A stretch of 64,000 nucleotides of DNA from Paracoccus litorisediminis (lineage in GTDB: Bacteria > Pseudomonadota > Alphaproteobacteria > Rhodobacterales > Rhodobacteraceae): positions 682,001-746,000 of the forward strand of contig NZ_WMIG01000001.1 in assembly GCF_009711205.1 (NCBI RefSeq). Direction: 5' to 3'. Shown here piece by piece: positions 18,641-27,285 of this stretch. How positions within the stretch are numbered: the stretch's first letter is position 1; the number at the start of each line of letters is the position of its first letter. The position numbers and the translations under genes are program-made. The notes under the pieces were generated by a model. The model ran no database searches and was not told where the DNA came from. It saw only the letters and a list, made by a program, of their open reading frames with translations.

Positions 18641-19813
18641 ATGATCAGCGTCGACGAAGCCCGCTCCCTTGTCCTTGCCTTGGCGCAACCGCCCGAGTCC
18701 GAGGAAATCGCGGTCGCCGAGGCGCTGGGTCGTGCGATGGTCGCCCCCGCCGTGGCACGCCTTACCCAGCCGCCCTTCGATGCCTCGGCCATGGACGGCT
18801 ATGCGCTGCGCTCCTCGGATCTGCCCGGCCCGGTCGAGGTGATCGGCACGGCGGCGGCGGGCGAGCCCTTTGCCGGGGAAACCCCACCCGGCTCGGCCAT
18901 CCGCATCTTTACCGGGGCCGAGGTGCCGTCCGGCTATGACCGCGTGGTGATGCAGGAACATGTCACCCGCGAAGGAGACCGCATCACGGTCGAGGGTGCG
19001 AGCGCGAATTTGAATATCCGTTTGCGGGGCAACGATTTCACCGAAGGCACAGCGTTCCGGCCGGACCGGGCGCTGCGGGCCTCGGATCTGGGACTGATCG
19101 CGGCAATGAACGTGGCGCGGGTCAGCGTCGCCCGCCGCCCTCGCGTCGCGGTGCTGGCGGGCGGGGATGAATTGGTCCGTCCCGGCCAGCAGCCCGGCGC
19201 GGGACAGATCGTCAGCTCGAACGACATCGCGATTGCGGCGCTCGCGCGCGAGGCCGGGGCCGAGCCCTTTATCCTGCCCCTTGCCCGGGACACCGAAGAC
19301 AGCCTGCGCGCCCGCTTTGCCGAGGCCGAAGGTGCCGACCTGATCGTGACCATCGGCGGCGCGTCGGTCGGCGATCACGACCTGATCGCGCGCGTGGCCG
19401 AGGGGCTGGGGATGGAGCGGTCCTTCTACAAGCTGGCGATGCGCCCCGGTAAGCCGCTGATGGCGGGCCGGATCGGCGACACCGCCATGCTGGGCCTGCC
19501 GGGCAACCCGGTCTCGGCCATTGTCTGCGCAAAGCTGTTCATGCAGCCGCTGATCCGCGCCATGCAGGGTCTGCCCGCGGGCGACGGCGTGGCACAGGCC
19601 GTACTGGACCGCGACCTTCCCCCCGAGGGCGACCGCCAGCATTACCTGCGCGCGCGGCTGATCCCCGGCGAAAGCCTGCCCCGGATCGCGCCGTTTGAGG
19701 ATCAGGACAGCGCCCGCCTGTGGGTTCTGGCCGAGGCCGACGCCCTGTTGGTGCGCCCTGCCCATGACCCGGCACGCAAGGCGGGCGAGCAGGTCAGCTT
19801 CATCGCGCTGTAA
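18641..19813 (+). CDS. moeA: Molybdopterin molybdenumtransferase
   Basis: Inserts molybdate into adenylylated molybdopterin. The 390-residue protein has the MoeA four-domain arrangement, with FDASAMDGYA near the N-terminus, GDELV, TIGGASVGDHD, and the molybdopterin-binding MRPGKPLMAG and GLPGNPVSA. AAAGGGTCCCCC precedes the ATG. Last gene of the operon before the lexA promoter. Confidence 0.96.
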   Translation: MISVDEARSLVLALAQPPESEEIAVAEALGRAMVAPAVARLTQPPFDASAMDGYALRSSDLPGPVEVIGTAAAGEPFAGETPPGSAIRIFTGAEVPSGYDRVVMQEHVTREGDRITVEGASANLNIRLRGNDFTEGTAFRPDRALRASDLGLIAAMNVARVSVARRPRVAVLAGGDELVRPGQQPGAGQIVSSNDIAIAALAREAGAEPFILPLARDTEDSLRARFAEAEGADLIVTIGGASVGDHDLIARVAEGLGMERSFYKLAMRPGKPLMAGRIGDTAMLGLPGNPVSAIVCAKLFMQPLIRAMQGLPAGDGVAQAVLDRDLPPEGDRQHYLRARLIPGESLPRIAPFEDQDSARLWVLAEADALLVRPAHDPARKAGEQVSFIAL

Positions 19814-19858
19814 GTCACAGCGTGGTTAACCGCTTATTTACGCGAATCGGCATAGTCA

Positions 19859-19898
19859 TTGACGCAAGGGTTTGATCGTTCTAGAACATTCAAGGAAC
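19859..19898 (+). promoter_or_regulatory. lexA promoter with overlapping SOS box
   Basis: GAAC at 19884-19887 and GAAC at 19895-19898 are separated by seven bases, the direct-repeat operator known for LexA in Rhodobacter and other alphaproteobacteria. A -35-like TTGACG (19859-19864) and -10-like TAGAAC (19882-19887) with a 17-base spacer put the operator over the -10 element, which would let LexA block its own transcription. Confidence 0.85.
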
Positions 19899-19931
19899 AT
19901 CATGACATTCGCGGCGGAGCAGGAAAAGACG

Positions 19932-20630
19932 ATGCTGACCAGGAAGCAAATCCAGCTGCTTGAATTCATTCAGGCGCGCATGGCCCGCGACGGCGTGCCT
20001 CCGTCCTTCGATGAGATGAAACTGGCGCTGGATCTGCGGTCGAAATCGGGCATTCACCGTCTTGTGACGGCGCTTGAGGAACGCGGTTTCATCCGCCGTC
20101 TGCCGCATCGCGCTCGTGCGTTGGAAATCCTGCGCCTGCCCGACAACCTGAGCAAGGGCGCGGGTTTTCAGCCGCGCGTGATCGCGGGCAGCGCCCCGGA
20201 ACGTCCCGCCCCCGCCCCGCGCGGCGCGATGGAGGTCGCGATTTCGGCGGTCGAGCTGCCGGTGATGGGCCGCATCGCCGCCGGCGTTCCGATCGAGGCG
20301 ATCTCGGAAGTCTCGCATCACATTGCCGTTCCCAGCACCATGCTCAGCGCGCAGGACAGCCACTATGCGCTTGAAGTAAAAGGTGATTCCATGATCGAAG
20401 CCGGGATCAACGACGGCGATGTCGTGGTGATCCGCGAACAGACCACCGCCGAGAATGGCGATATCGTCGTGGCGCTGGTCGAGGGCTTTGAGGCGACCTT
20501 GAAGCGCTATCGCCGCAAGGGCGGGATGATCGCGCTGGAGGCCGCAAACCCGGCCTATGAAACCCGCGTTCTGCCCGAGGACAAGGTGCGCGTGCAGGGC
20601 CGTCTGGTCGGCCTGATCCGCAGCTACTGA
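19932..20630 (+). CDS. lexA: LexA repressor, SOS regulator
   Basis: Transcriptional repressor of the DNA damage response. In the 232-residue chain, residues 1-65 form a winged helix-turn-helix ([18 protein letters not shown]). Autocleavage is between Ala117 and Gly118 (RIAAGVPIE), with the Ser153 (KGDSM) and Lys191 (ATLKRY) dyad. The linker is longer than in E. coli LexA, as usual in this group. I chose the ATG at 19932 since it gives the family start MLTRKQ; an ATG at 19902 is in frame but sits 3 bases from the operator. Autoregulated by the SOS box upstream. A small hairpin (20635-20653) follows but lacks a T-run. Confidence 0.97.
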   Translation: MLTRKQIQLLEFIQARMARDGVPPSFDEMKLALDLRSKSGIHRLVTALEERGFIRRLPHRARALEILRLPDNLSKGAGFQPRVIAGSAPERPAPAPRGAMEVAISAVELPVMGRIAAGVPIEAISEVSHHIAVPSTMLSAQDSHYALEVKGDSMIEAGINDGDVVVIREQTTAENGDIVVALVEGFEATLKRYRRKGGMIALEAANPAYETRVLPEDKVRVQGRLVGLIRSY

Positions 20631-20765
20631 AAGAAGGCCCGAACCACGGGCCTGCCCATGTCGCGCATCATGAAAAACGCGGGCCGCGACGGCCCGTGCG
20701 GCGTTGCGGCCACGCGACGGCTGCGATAGTCATATGCCCAAACCGACAGGTCTCAAGGATACTCC

Positions 20766-21923
20766 ATGCGCCTCATGACGCTTCGCATCATCGCCCTTGT
20801 CATGGCGTTCGCCCTGCCCGCGCGCGCCTTCGACACCAATGCCAGCGCCGCCTGGGTCTATGATGTCGCGACAGGCACGGTCCTGATGGAGAAGAACGCC
20901 GACACCCCGCTGCCCCCGGCCTCGATGTCCAAGCTGATGACCCTGAACATGCTGTTCGAGGCCCTGCATGATCGCCGTGTGACCATGGATCAGACCCTTC
21001 CGGTGTCGACCAAGGCATGGAAGATGGGCGGGTCGAGGATGTTTGTCGAACCCGCCGACCGGCCGAGCGTCGAGGAACTGATCCACGGCATCATCATCAA
21101 CTCGGGCAACGATGCCTGCGTCGTGGTCGCCGAGGAACTCGCCGGGACCGAGGAGGCCTTTGCCCGGTCGATGAACCAGCGCGCCAAGGAACTGGGCATG
21201 ACGAAATCGCATTTCGCCAACGCCTCGGGATGGCCGGACCCCGAACATGTCATGTCGATGCACGATCTGGGCACGCTGGCGCTGCGACTGATCACCGAAT
21301 TCCCCGATCTTTACCCGAATTTCGGCATGACGCAGTTCAGCTACAAAGGGCGGGTGCCCTCCAACAAGAACAACCGCAACCCGCTGCTGCATCTTGGCGG
21401 CGGCGACTGGAAGGCTGACGGGCTCAAGACCGGCCATACGCAGGAAGCAGGCTACGGTCTGGTCGGCTCGGCGGTTCAGGGCGGACGGCGCATCATCTTT
21501 GTGATTTCCGGCCTGCCCAGCGATCGCGCCCGCGCCGAAGAGGCCGAGCGGATCGTTAACTGGGCCTATCGCCAGTTCACCATGCGCACTATCGTCCCCA
21601 AGGGCGAAATCGTCGCGCAGGCTCCGGTCTGGCTGGGTGACCAAAGCAAGGTCGGCCTGACCACCGAAGACGGCGTCAAGGTGCTGCTGCCCGCCGGCTC
21701 GCAATCGGGCGTCACCGCCGAGGCCGTGTTCAACGGCCCGATCGAGGCACCGATCACCAAGGGCGACAAGCTGGGTGAGTTGCTGGTCAACATCCCCGGC
21801 GCCGGCCAGTCGCGCCTGCCGCTGCTGGCGGCCAGCGATGTCGGCCGCGCAGGCGTGTTCGGGCGGCTGCAGAACGCGGCCTCGCGCCTGAGCCAGCACG
21901 CCATGCAGGCCGTGAACAACTAA
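20766..21923 (+). CDS. D-alanyl-D-alanine carboxypeptidase (PBP5/6 family)
   Basis: Trims the terminal D-Ala from peptidoglycan stem peptides at the outer face of the inner membrane. The 385 residues begin with a signal peptide (1-21, ending ARA). The serine-enzyme motifs are SMSK at 53-56, SGN at 113-115 and KTG at 221-223, and a C-terminal PBP5-type domain follows from about residue 280. This corresponds to DacA/DacC/DacF; I cannot say which name applies. First gene of a dac-tmk-holB-tatD-MBL-AEC run with short spacing. Confidence 0.93.
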   Translation: MRLMTLRIIALVMAFALPARAFDTNASAAWVYDVATGTVLMEKNADTPLPPASMSKLMTLNMLFEALHDRRVTMDQTLPVSTKAWKMGGSRMFVEPADRPSVEELIHGIIINSGNDACVVVAEELAGTEEAFARSMNQRAKELGMTKSHFANASGWPDPEHVMSMHDLGTLALRLITEFPDLYPNFGMTQFSYKGRVPSNKNNRNPLLHLGGGDWKADGLKTGHTQEAGYGLVGSAVQGGRRIIFVISGLPSDRARAEEAERIVNWAYRQFTMRTIVPKGEIVAQAPVWLGDQSKVGLTTEDGVKVLLPAGSQSGVTAEAVFNGPIEAPITKGDKLGELLVNIPGAGQSRLPLLAASDVGRAGVFGRLQNAASRLSQHAMQAVNN

Positions 21924-21936
21924 GCCGCTGGCCGGG

Positions 21937-22536
21937 ATGTTCATCAGCTTCGAGGGGATTGACGGTTCGGGGAAATCGACGCAGGCGCGGCGGCTGGCGG
22001 ATACGCTGCGCAGCCGTGGCGTGACGGTCTCGCTGACCCGCGAACCCGGCGGCAGCGAAGGCGCCGAGCAGATCCGCAAGCTGCTGGTTGAGGGTCGCGG
22101 CGAACGCTGGTCCCCGGAAACCGAGTTGCTGCTGTTCACCGCTGCACGACGCGACCATGTCGAACGCCTGATCCGGCCCGCGCTGGCGCGGGGCGAGACT
22201 GTGATTTCAGATCGCTTCGCCGATAGCTCGCGGGTCTATCAGGGACTGGTCCGGGCCGAAAACCGCCAGCTGGTCGAAGATCTGCACCGTCTGGTCATCG
22301 GCATCGAACCCGACCTGACCTGCATCATCGACACCGATCCCGCCACCGCCCGTGGTCGCGGCGCGGAACGCGGCGGGACCGAGGACCGTTTCGAAAGCCT
22401 CGGGCTGGAGTTCCAAAAACGGCTGCGGGCAGGTTTTCTGGCGTTGGCGCAGGAGTTTCCCGACCGCATCCGGCTGATCGACGGCAGCGGCTCGCAGGAC
22501 GAGGTCGCGGCCCGCGTCCTTGCCGCCCTGCCATGA
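21937..22536 (+). CDS. tmk: Thymidylate kinase
   Basis: Phosphorylates dTMP to dTDP. The 199-residue P-loop kinase has FEGIDGSGKST at the N-terminus, the LTREPGG motif and DRFADSSRVYQG. Starts 13 bases after the carboxypeptidase gene and overlaps holB (ATGA), the usual tmk-holB-tatD order of bacteria. Confidence 0.97.
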   Translation: MFISFEGIDGSGKSTQARRLADTLRSRGVTVSLTREPGGSEGAEQIRKLLVEGRGERWSPETELLLFTAARRDHVERLIRPALARGETVISDRFADSSRVYQGLVRAENRQLVEDLHRLVIGIEPDLTCIIDTDPATARGRGAERGGTEDRFESLGLEFQKRLRAGFLALAQEFPDRIRLIDGSGSQDEVAARVLAALP

Positions 22537-23615
22537 GCGACGAGGATATCCCCGAACCCGACCGTGCCCCCGGTGCCCCGCATCCGCGCGAGGCGAGCCA
22601 GGTTCTGGGTCAGGATCAGGCGGTCGCGGATTTCCTTGGCGCGGCCCGTGCGGATCGCCTGCATCACGGCTGGCTGCTGACCGGTCCGCGCGGGACGGGC
22701 AAGGCTACCCTTGCCTGGGCCCTGGCGAAATGGCTGTTGTCCGGCGGCGCGCCGGACCGCCTGTGGACCGACCCCGAAGCCCCGGTCGTGCGCCGCATCC
22801 GGGCGCTGTCGGAACCCCGCCTGATGCTGGTGCGCCGTCCCGTCGATGAAAAGACCGGCCGTATCCGCACCGAGATCACCGTGGATGAAATCCGCCGGCT
22901 GCAATCCTTTTTCCACATGTCCGCAGCCGAAGGTGGCCGCCGTGTGGCGATCATCGACGCCGCCGATGAGATGAACCTTGCCGCCGCCAATGCGCTGCTG
23001 AAGCAGCTTGAGGAGCCGCCGAAAGGTGCGGTCCTGATCCTTGTCGCGCATCAGCCGGGTCGCCTGCTGCCCACCATCCGCTCGCGTTGCCGCGAATTGC
23101 GGCTGCTGCCACTGGCCCCAGATGGCATGGCCGCCATCCTGCGCGATCTGGGAATCGAGGGCGATCCCGCGCGGCTGGCTGCCCTTTCAGGCGGTTCGGT
23201 CGGAGAGGCGGTTCGCCTTGCCGGTCAGGGCGGATTGGACCTGTATCAAGCCATCGTCCGTCTGTTCGCCGATTACCCCCGCATCGACCGCCGGGCCGTG
23301 GCGGCGCTGGCCGACACCGCCGCAGGCCGCCCCAGTGCCGATGGCGACCCTTTCGATCTGATCGTCACGCTGATCGACCGCTTCCTGACCCGCGCCGCAC
23401 GCGCGGGCCTTCTGGGTCCACCCTATCCCGAAGCCGCCGAGGGCGAGGCCGAGGTTCTGGCCCGCATTGCGCCCGATCAGCGGGCAGCGCAGCTTTGGGC
23501 GGCAGCGCAAGCCGAACTATCGGCACGTGCGCGCTTGGGCCGGGCGGTCAACCTTGACCCTTCCGCGCTGGTGATGGATATGCTGATCGGGCTTGCGAAC
23601 CAGCCCGCATCCTGA
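22533..23615 (+). CDS. holB: DNA polymerase III subunit delta prime
   Basis: Clamp-loader subunit working with gamma/tau and delta to open the sliding clamp. The 360-residue AAA+ protein has GPRGTGKATLAW (Walker A region), AIIDAADEMNLAAANALLKQLEEPP-type sensor region, and the SRCR motif (TIRSRCREL) of clamp-loader subunits. Consistent with its position between tmk and tatD. Confidence 0.95.
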   Translation: MSDEDIPEPDRAPGAPHPREASQVLGQDQAVADFLGAARADRLHHGWLLTGPRGTGKATLAWALAKWLLSGGAPDRLWTDPEAPVVRRIRALSEPRLMLVRRPVDEKTGRIRTEITVDEIRRLQSFFHMSAAEGGRRVAIIDAADEMNLAAANALLKQLEEPPKGAVLILVAHQPGRLLPTIRSRCRELRLLPLAPDGMAAILRDLGIEGDPARLAALSGGSVGEAVRLAGQGGLDLYQAIVRLFADYPRIDRRAVAALADTAAGRPSADGDPFDLIVTLIDRFLTRAARAGLLGPPYPEAAEGEAEVLARIAPDQRAAQLWAAAQAELSARARLGRAVNLDPSALVMDMLIGLANQPAS

Positions 23616-23643
23616 AGCCTGCCACAAACGGGGAGCCTGTCCG

Positions 23644-24444
23644 ATGTCCGAAACCCCCGCTTTGCCCGAGCTTGTCGACAGCCACTGCCATCTGGACTTC
23701 CCCGATTTCCAAGGCCAACAGGCCGAACTGATCGCCCGCGCCAATGCGCTTGGCGTGCGCCGCATGGTCACGATCTGTACGCGCCTGCAGAACGAACCCG
23801 CGGTCCGCGCTTTGGCCGAGGCCCATGAAGGTGTCTTCTATGCCGCGGGCACGCATCCGATGTATGCCGCCGAGGAACCTCTGGTCGCGGTCGAGGAACT
23901 GGTCCTGCTGGCGCGTCACCCGAAATTCGTCGGCATCGGCGAGACGGGCCTTGATTACCATTACACCGCCGAAAGCGCGATCATTCAGGCCGAAAGCCTG
24001 CGCATCCATATCGAGGCCGCGCGCCGCACCGGTCTGCCGTTGATCATCCATTCGCGCGACGCGGATGCCGACATGACCCGCATCTTGACCGAGGAGCACC
24101 GCATCGGGGCCTTCGACTGCGTGATGCATTGCTATACCAGCGGCCCGGAACTGGCCCGCGCCGCGCTGGATCTGGGCTTTTACCTGTCGATGTCCGGGAT
24201 CGCGGCCTTCCCGCGCTCGACCGAGATCCGCGAGATCTTCGCCGCCGCCCCTCTCGACCGCATTCTGGTCGAAACCGACGCGCCCTATCTGGCCCCCCCG
24301 CCCTATCGCGGCAAGCGCAACGAACCCGCGCATGTCGTCCATACCGCCCGGATCGGGGCCGAGGCATTGGGACTGTCCGAGGCCGAGTTCCGCGCCCAGA
24401 CCACCGCGAATTTCGACCGCCTGTTCGCCAAGGCCGCTGCATGA
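23644..24444 (+). CDS. tatD: TatD family metal-dependent hydrolase
   Basis: Amidohydrolase-fold hydrolase of 266 residues, related to TatD/YcfH, which are metal-dependent DNases or deacylases. Metal-binding residues lie in DSHCHLDF (His-x-His), GETGLDYHY, PLIIHSRDADAD and VETDAPYLAPPP. The ATG at 23644 is chosen over upstream in-frame starts because the conserved start SETPALPELVDSHCH follows. Overlaps the next gene as ATGA. The substrate is not defined. Confidence 0.93.
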   Translation: MSETPALPELVDSHCHLDFPDFQGQQAELIARANALGVRRMVTICTRLQNEPAVRALAEAHEGVFYAAGTHPMYAAEEPLVAVEELVLLARHPKFVGIGETGLDYHYTAESAIIQAESLRIHIEAARRTGLPLIIHSRDADADMTRILTEEHRIGAFDCVMHCYTSGPELARAALDLGFYLSMSGIAAFPRSTEIREIFAAAPLDRILVETDAPYLAPPPYRGKRNEPAHVVHTARIGAEALGLSEAEFRAQTTANFDRLFAKAAA

Positions 24445-25241
24445 TCCGTGCCACGATCCTTGGCTGTGGCTCATCGGGCGGCGTGCCGCGGCTGGGCAAC
24501 CGCTGGGGTGAGTGCGATCCGCAAAACCCCCGCAACCGCCGCCGCCGCTGCGCGCTGCTGCTGGAACGCGAAGGACCGATGGGGGTGACGCGCGTCCTGA
24601 TCGACACCGGTCCGGATCTGGTGCCGCAGCTGCTGGATGCCGGCATCGGAGAGCTGGACGCCGTCGTCTATACCCATGCCCATGCCGACCATATCCACGG
24701 CATCGACGACCTGCGCCAGATCGTCTTCAACATGGGCAAGCGCATGCCGGTCCATGCCGATGCGCGTACCGCCGCAGCACTGATGCAGCGCTTCGGTTAT
24801 GTGTTCGAGACGCCGCCCGGTTCGTCCTATCCGCCGATCTGCCAGATGCATCTGATCGAGGGGCCGATCCGCATCACCGGTGCGGGCGGGGCGTTGGAAC
24901 TGATCCCCTTCGCTGTCGATCACGGCGATACCGAGGCGCTGGGATTCCGCATTCCCGCCGATCGCGGCGGGCTGGTCTATCTGCCCGATGTCAAGGACAT
25001 CCCCGAGGCGGCCTGGCCCGCGATCATCGGCGCGCAGACCTTCATCTGCGACGGCTTGCGCCGCAAGCCGCATCCCAGCCATGCCCATCTGGCGCTGACG
25101 CTGGACTGGATCGCACGCTCTGGCTGCGCTCATGGCGTGATCACCAACATGCATATCGATCTCGATTACGACGATGTCATGGCCGAGACGCCGGACAATG
25201 TCATCCCTGCTCATGATGGACTGGTGCTACATCTGACATGA
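24441..25241 (+). CDS. MBL-fold metallo-hydrolase, PhnP-like
   Basis: Metallo-beta-lactamase-fold enzyme of 266 residues with the metal motif THAHADHIHG, a second His near AVDHGD and DVKD. The N-terminal GCGSSGGVPR is typical of the PhnP/YycJ-like phosphodiesterase branch. Adjacent tatD and MBL genes of this type are conserved downstream of holB in alphaproteobacteria. No C-P lyase genes are nearby, so a phosphonate role is not supported. Confidence 0.9.
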   Translation: MIRATILGCGSSGGVPRLGNRWGECDPQNPRNRRRRCALLLEREGPMGVTRVLIDTGPDLVPQLLDAGIGELDAVVYTHAHADHIHGIDDLRQIVFNMGKRMPVHADARTAAALMQRFGYVFETPPGSSYPPICQMHLIEGPIRITGAGGALELIPFAVDHGDTEALGFRIPADRGGLVYLPDVKDIPEAAWPAIIGAQTFICDGLRRKPHPSHAHLALTLDWIARSGCAHGVITNMHIDLDYDDVMAETPDNVIPAHDGLVLHLT

Positions 25242-26182
25242 CCATTCTTTTCGACGTCATCCTTCCGGTCTTCATCGTCATCGGCTTTGGCTATCTGGTT
25301 GCCTGGCGAAAGATGTTCACCGAGGTCGCCGTCGATGGGTTGATGCGATTTGCCCAGAACTTCGCCGTGCCCGTGCTGCTGTTCACCAATGTGGCGCGGC
25401 TGGATCTGGCGGCGAACTTCAACCTTGGCATGTGGATCGCCTTTTATACCGGGGCGTTCCTGTCCTATTTCCTGGGCTGGGGCGTCTCGCGGTTCTATCT
25501 CAAGCGCAGCCCCGAGGATGCGGTGGCGATCGGCTTCTGCTGCCTGTTCTCGAACTCGCTGCTGCTGGGCATCCCGATCATGGAACGCGCCTATGGGCAT
25601 GAGGCGCTGGCCGGCAACGTCGCCATTATCGCGATCCATTCGCCGCTGCTTTACACCTTTGGCATCACCATGATGGAGATCACCCGCGCGCGCGGCCAAA
25701 GCCTGCGCGTCGGCCAGATCGCGATGCGGGCGCTGTCGGGCGTTCTGCATACGCCGCTGATCCTGGGGATTCTCAGCGGTGCGGTGATGAATGTCCTGCT
25801 CAGCGCCGGGCTGGTCATGCCCGAGGGCTTCTGGGCCGCCGCCGACATGATGGCCCGCGCGGCTCTGCCCGCGGCGCTGTTCGGTCTGGGCGGCGTTCTT
25901 TATCGCTACCGCCCCGAGGGCGACAGCACTGCCATCGCACTCTGCTGCATCTGCTCGCTGGTGATCCATCCGGTCACCACCTATGGGCTGGGGCTGATGT
26001 TCAAGCTGCCAACCGAGGCGATGCGTTCCGCCGTGATCACCGCCAGCATGGCGCCGGGCGTGAATGCCTATCTGTTCGCGGCGATCTACAATTCCGCAAA
26101 ACGCGTCGCAGCCTCGACGGTGCTGGTCTCGACAGCCTTGTCGATGCTGACGATCTGGTTCTGGATCTCGGTCCTGCCATAG
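25238..26182 (+). CDS. AEC family transporter
   Basis: Integral membrane protein of 314 residues with about ten hydrophobic segments, matching the auxin efflux carrier family: an N-terminal half with LPVFIVIGFGYL and NFAVPVLLFTNVA, and a C-terminal half with MAPGVNAYLFA. Family members move organic acids or amino acids; the substrate cannot be deduced. The start is coupled to the upstream hydrolase by ATGA. It is the last gene of the run; the convergent ABC operon ends 145 bases away. Confidence 0.9.
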   Translation: MTILFDVILPVFIVIGFGYLVAWRKMFTEVAVDGLMRFAQNFAVPVLLFTNVARLDLAANFNLGMWIAFYTGAFLSYFLGWGVSRFYLKRSPEDAVAIGFCCLFSNSLLLGIPIMERAYGHEALAGNVAIIAIHSPLLYTFGITMMEITRARGQSLRVGQIAMRALSGVLHTPLILGILSGAVMNVLLSAGLVMPEGFWAAADMMARAALPAALFGLGGVLYRYRPEGDSTAIALCCICSLVIHPVTTYGLGLMFKLPTEAMRSAVITASMAPGVNAYLFAAIYNSAKRVAASTVLVSTALSMLTIWFWISVLP

Positions 26183-26277
26183 AGGCAGGCGCGCTGCGGC
26201 GGGCGGACGGTCCGGGCGGCACCAGCAGCGGCCTCCGGCGGGGGTATTTCGGAAACGAAGAAGCCGCGACCGCCATG

Positions 26278-26301
26278 AAAACGCCGCCACGAAGGGCGGC
26301 G
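26278..26301 (-). terminator. Terminator of the polyamine ABC operon
   Basis: On the minus strand CGCCGCC, loop CTTCGT, GGCGGCG, then four Ts (26281-26278), 26 bases after the last permease stop. Confidence 0.7.
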
Positions 26302-26326
26302 GGTTCAGGGCCGGGGTGTGAGCCGC

Positions 26327-27280
26327 TCAATGCGGCGTGACGCCCCGCAGCCGCTCGGACCGGCGACGCAGCAGTTCCACCACCGTCAGCAGCGCGACCG
26401 AGAAGATCACCAGCAATGTCGCGACGGCCAGGATCGCGGGCGAGATCTGCTCACGGATGCCGTTCCACATCTGGCGCGGAATGGTCTGCTGGTCGGGGCC
26501 GGCGATGAACAGGACCGCGACAACCTCATCGAAGGAGGTGACAAAGGCAAACAGCGCGCCCGAGATCACGCCGGGCAGGATCAGCGGCATGATCACGCGG
26601 AAAAACGTCGTGCGTGGGTTGGCGCCAAGGCTGGCCGCCGCCCGCGACAACGACTGATCGAACCCGACCAGCGTCGCCGTCACCGTAATGATGACAAAGG
26701 GGATGCCCAGCGTCGCATGGGCCAGGATCACGCCCAGATAGGTCCCGGCAAGCCTGCCGCATTGCGGGTTCAGCCCGATCCAGGTCAGTGGCTCGCAGGG
26801 GTTCGAATAAAAGAAGAACATCCCCGTCGCCGTGATGATGATCGGCACGATCATCGGCGAGATCAGGATTGCCATGATCACCCGGCGATAGGGCATTTCC
26901 GGCCGTGACAGCCCCAGTGCCGCCAGTGTCCCCAGCACGGTTGCCACGATCGTCGCGAAGAAGCCGATGATCATCGAGCTTTTCGCCGCCTGCACCCATT
27001 TCGCGTTCTGCCAGACATCCGCCCACCAGCCCAGATCACGTGGAGCCTCGGGCTTGACCATGCCGAAGGTCAGCAGGCTGTCATACCAGCGCATCGAATA
27101 ACCCGTCGGGTCAAAGGACAGCATCTTGTCGGTGAAGGTGAAATAGGGCTCGGCGTTGAAGCTCAGCGGGATCACCACGACGATCGGCGCGATCAGAAAG
27201 AAGAAGATCGCCGCACAGATCGCGAGATAAGCGTAATGCCAGGCCCGCTCCAGCTTGGTCGCATAGGTTGGAAGCGCCAT
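26327..27280 (-). CDS. ABC transporter permease, spermidine/putrescine type (PotC-like)
   Basis: Inner-membrane permease of 317 residues with six predicted helices and the ABC coupling segment RAAASLGANPRTTFFRVIMPL. Together with the preceding permease, two binding proteins and ATPase it forms a complete importer for polyamines or a similar cationic compound. The loop between helices 1 and 2 (about residues 55-95) is longer than in E. coli PotC. Last gene of the operon, 5 bases after the other permease. Confidence 0.9.
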   Translation of the reverse strand: MALPTYATKLERAWHYAYLAICAAIFFFLIAPIVVVIPLSFNAEPYFTFTDKMLSFDPTGYSMRWYDSLLTFGMVKPEAPRDLGWWADVWQNAKWVQAAKSSMIIGFFATIVATVLGTLAALGLSRPEMPYRRVIMAILISPMIVPIIITATGMFFFYSNPCEPLTWIGLNPQCGRLAGTYLGVILAHATLGIPFVIITVTATLVGFDQSLSRAAASLGANPRTTFFRVIMPLILPGVISGALFAFVTSFDEVVAVLFIAGPDQQTIPRQMWNGIREQISPAILAVATLLVIFSVALLTVVELLRRRSERLRGVTPH

Positions 27281-27285
27281 GTCGA

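Noticed and set aside
19902..19931. An upstream ATG as the lexA start
   Set aside because: It would lie 3 bases after the SOS box and add residues absent from the family; ATG 19932 gives the usual start.
20635..20653. Hairpin after lexA as a terminator
   Set aside because: Seven-base-pair stem without a T-run; may still be a weak structure but cannot be supported.
24441..25241. A phosphonate (PhnP) role for the MBL-fold gene
   Set aside because: The fold fits, but no other phn genes are near and the gene is part of the general tmk-holB-tatD cluster.
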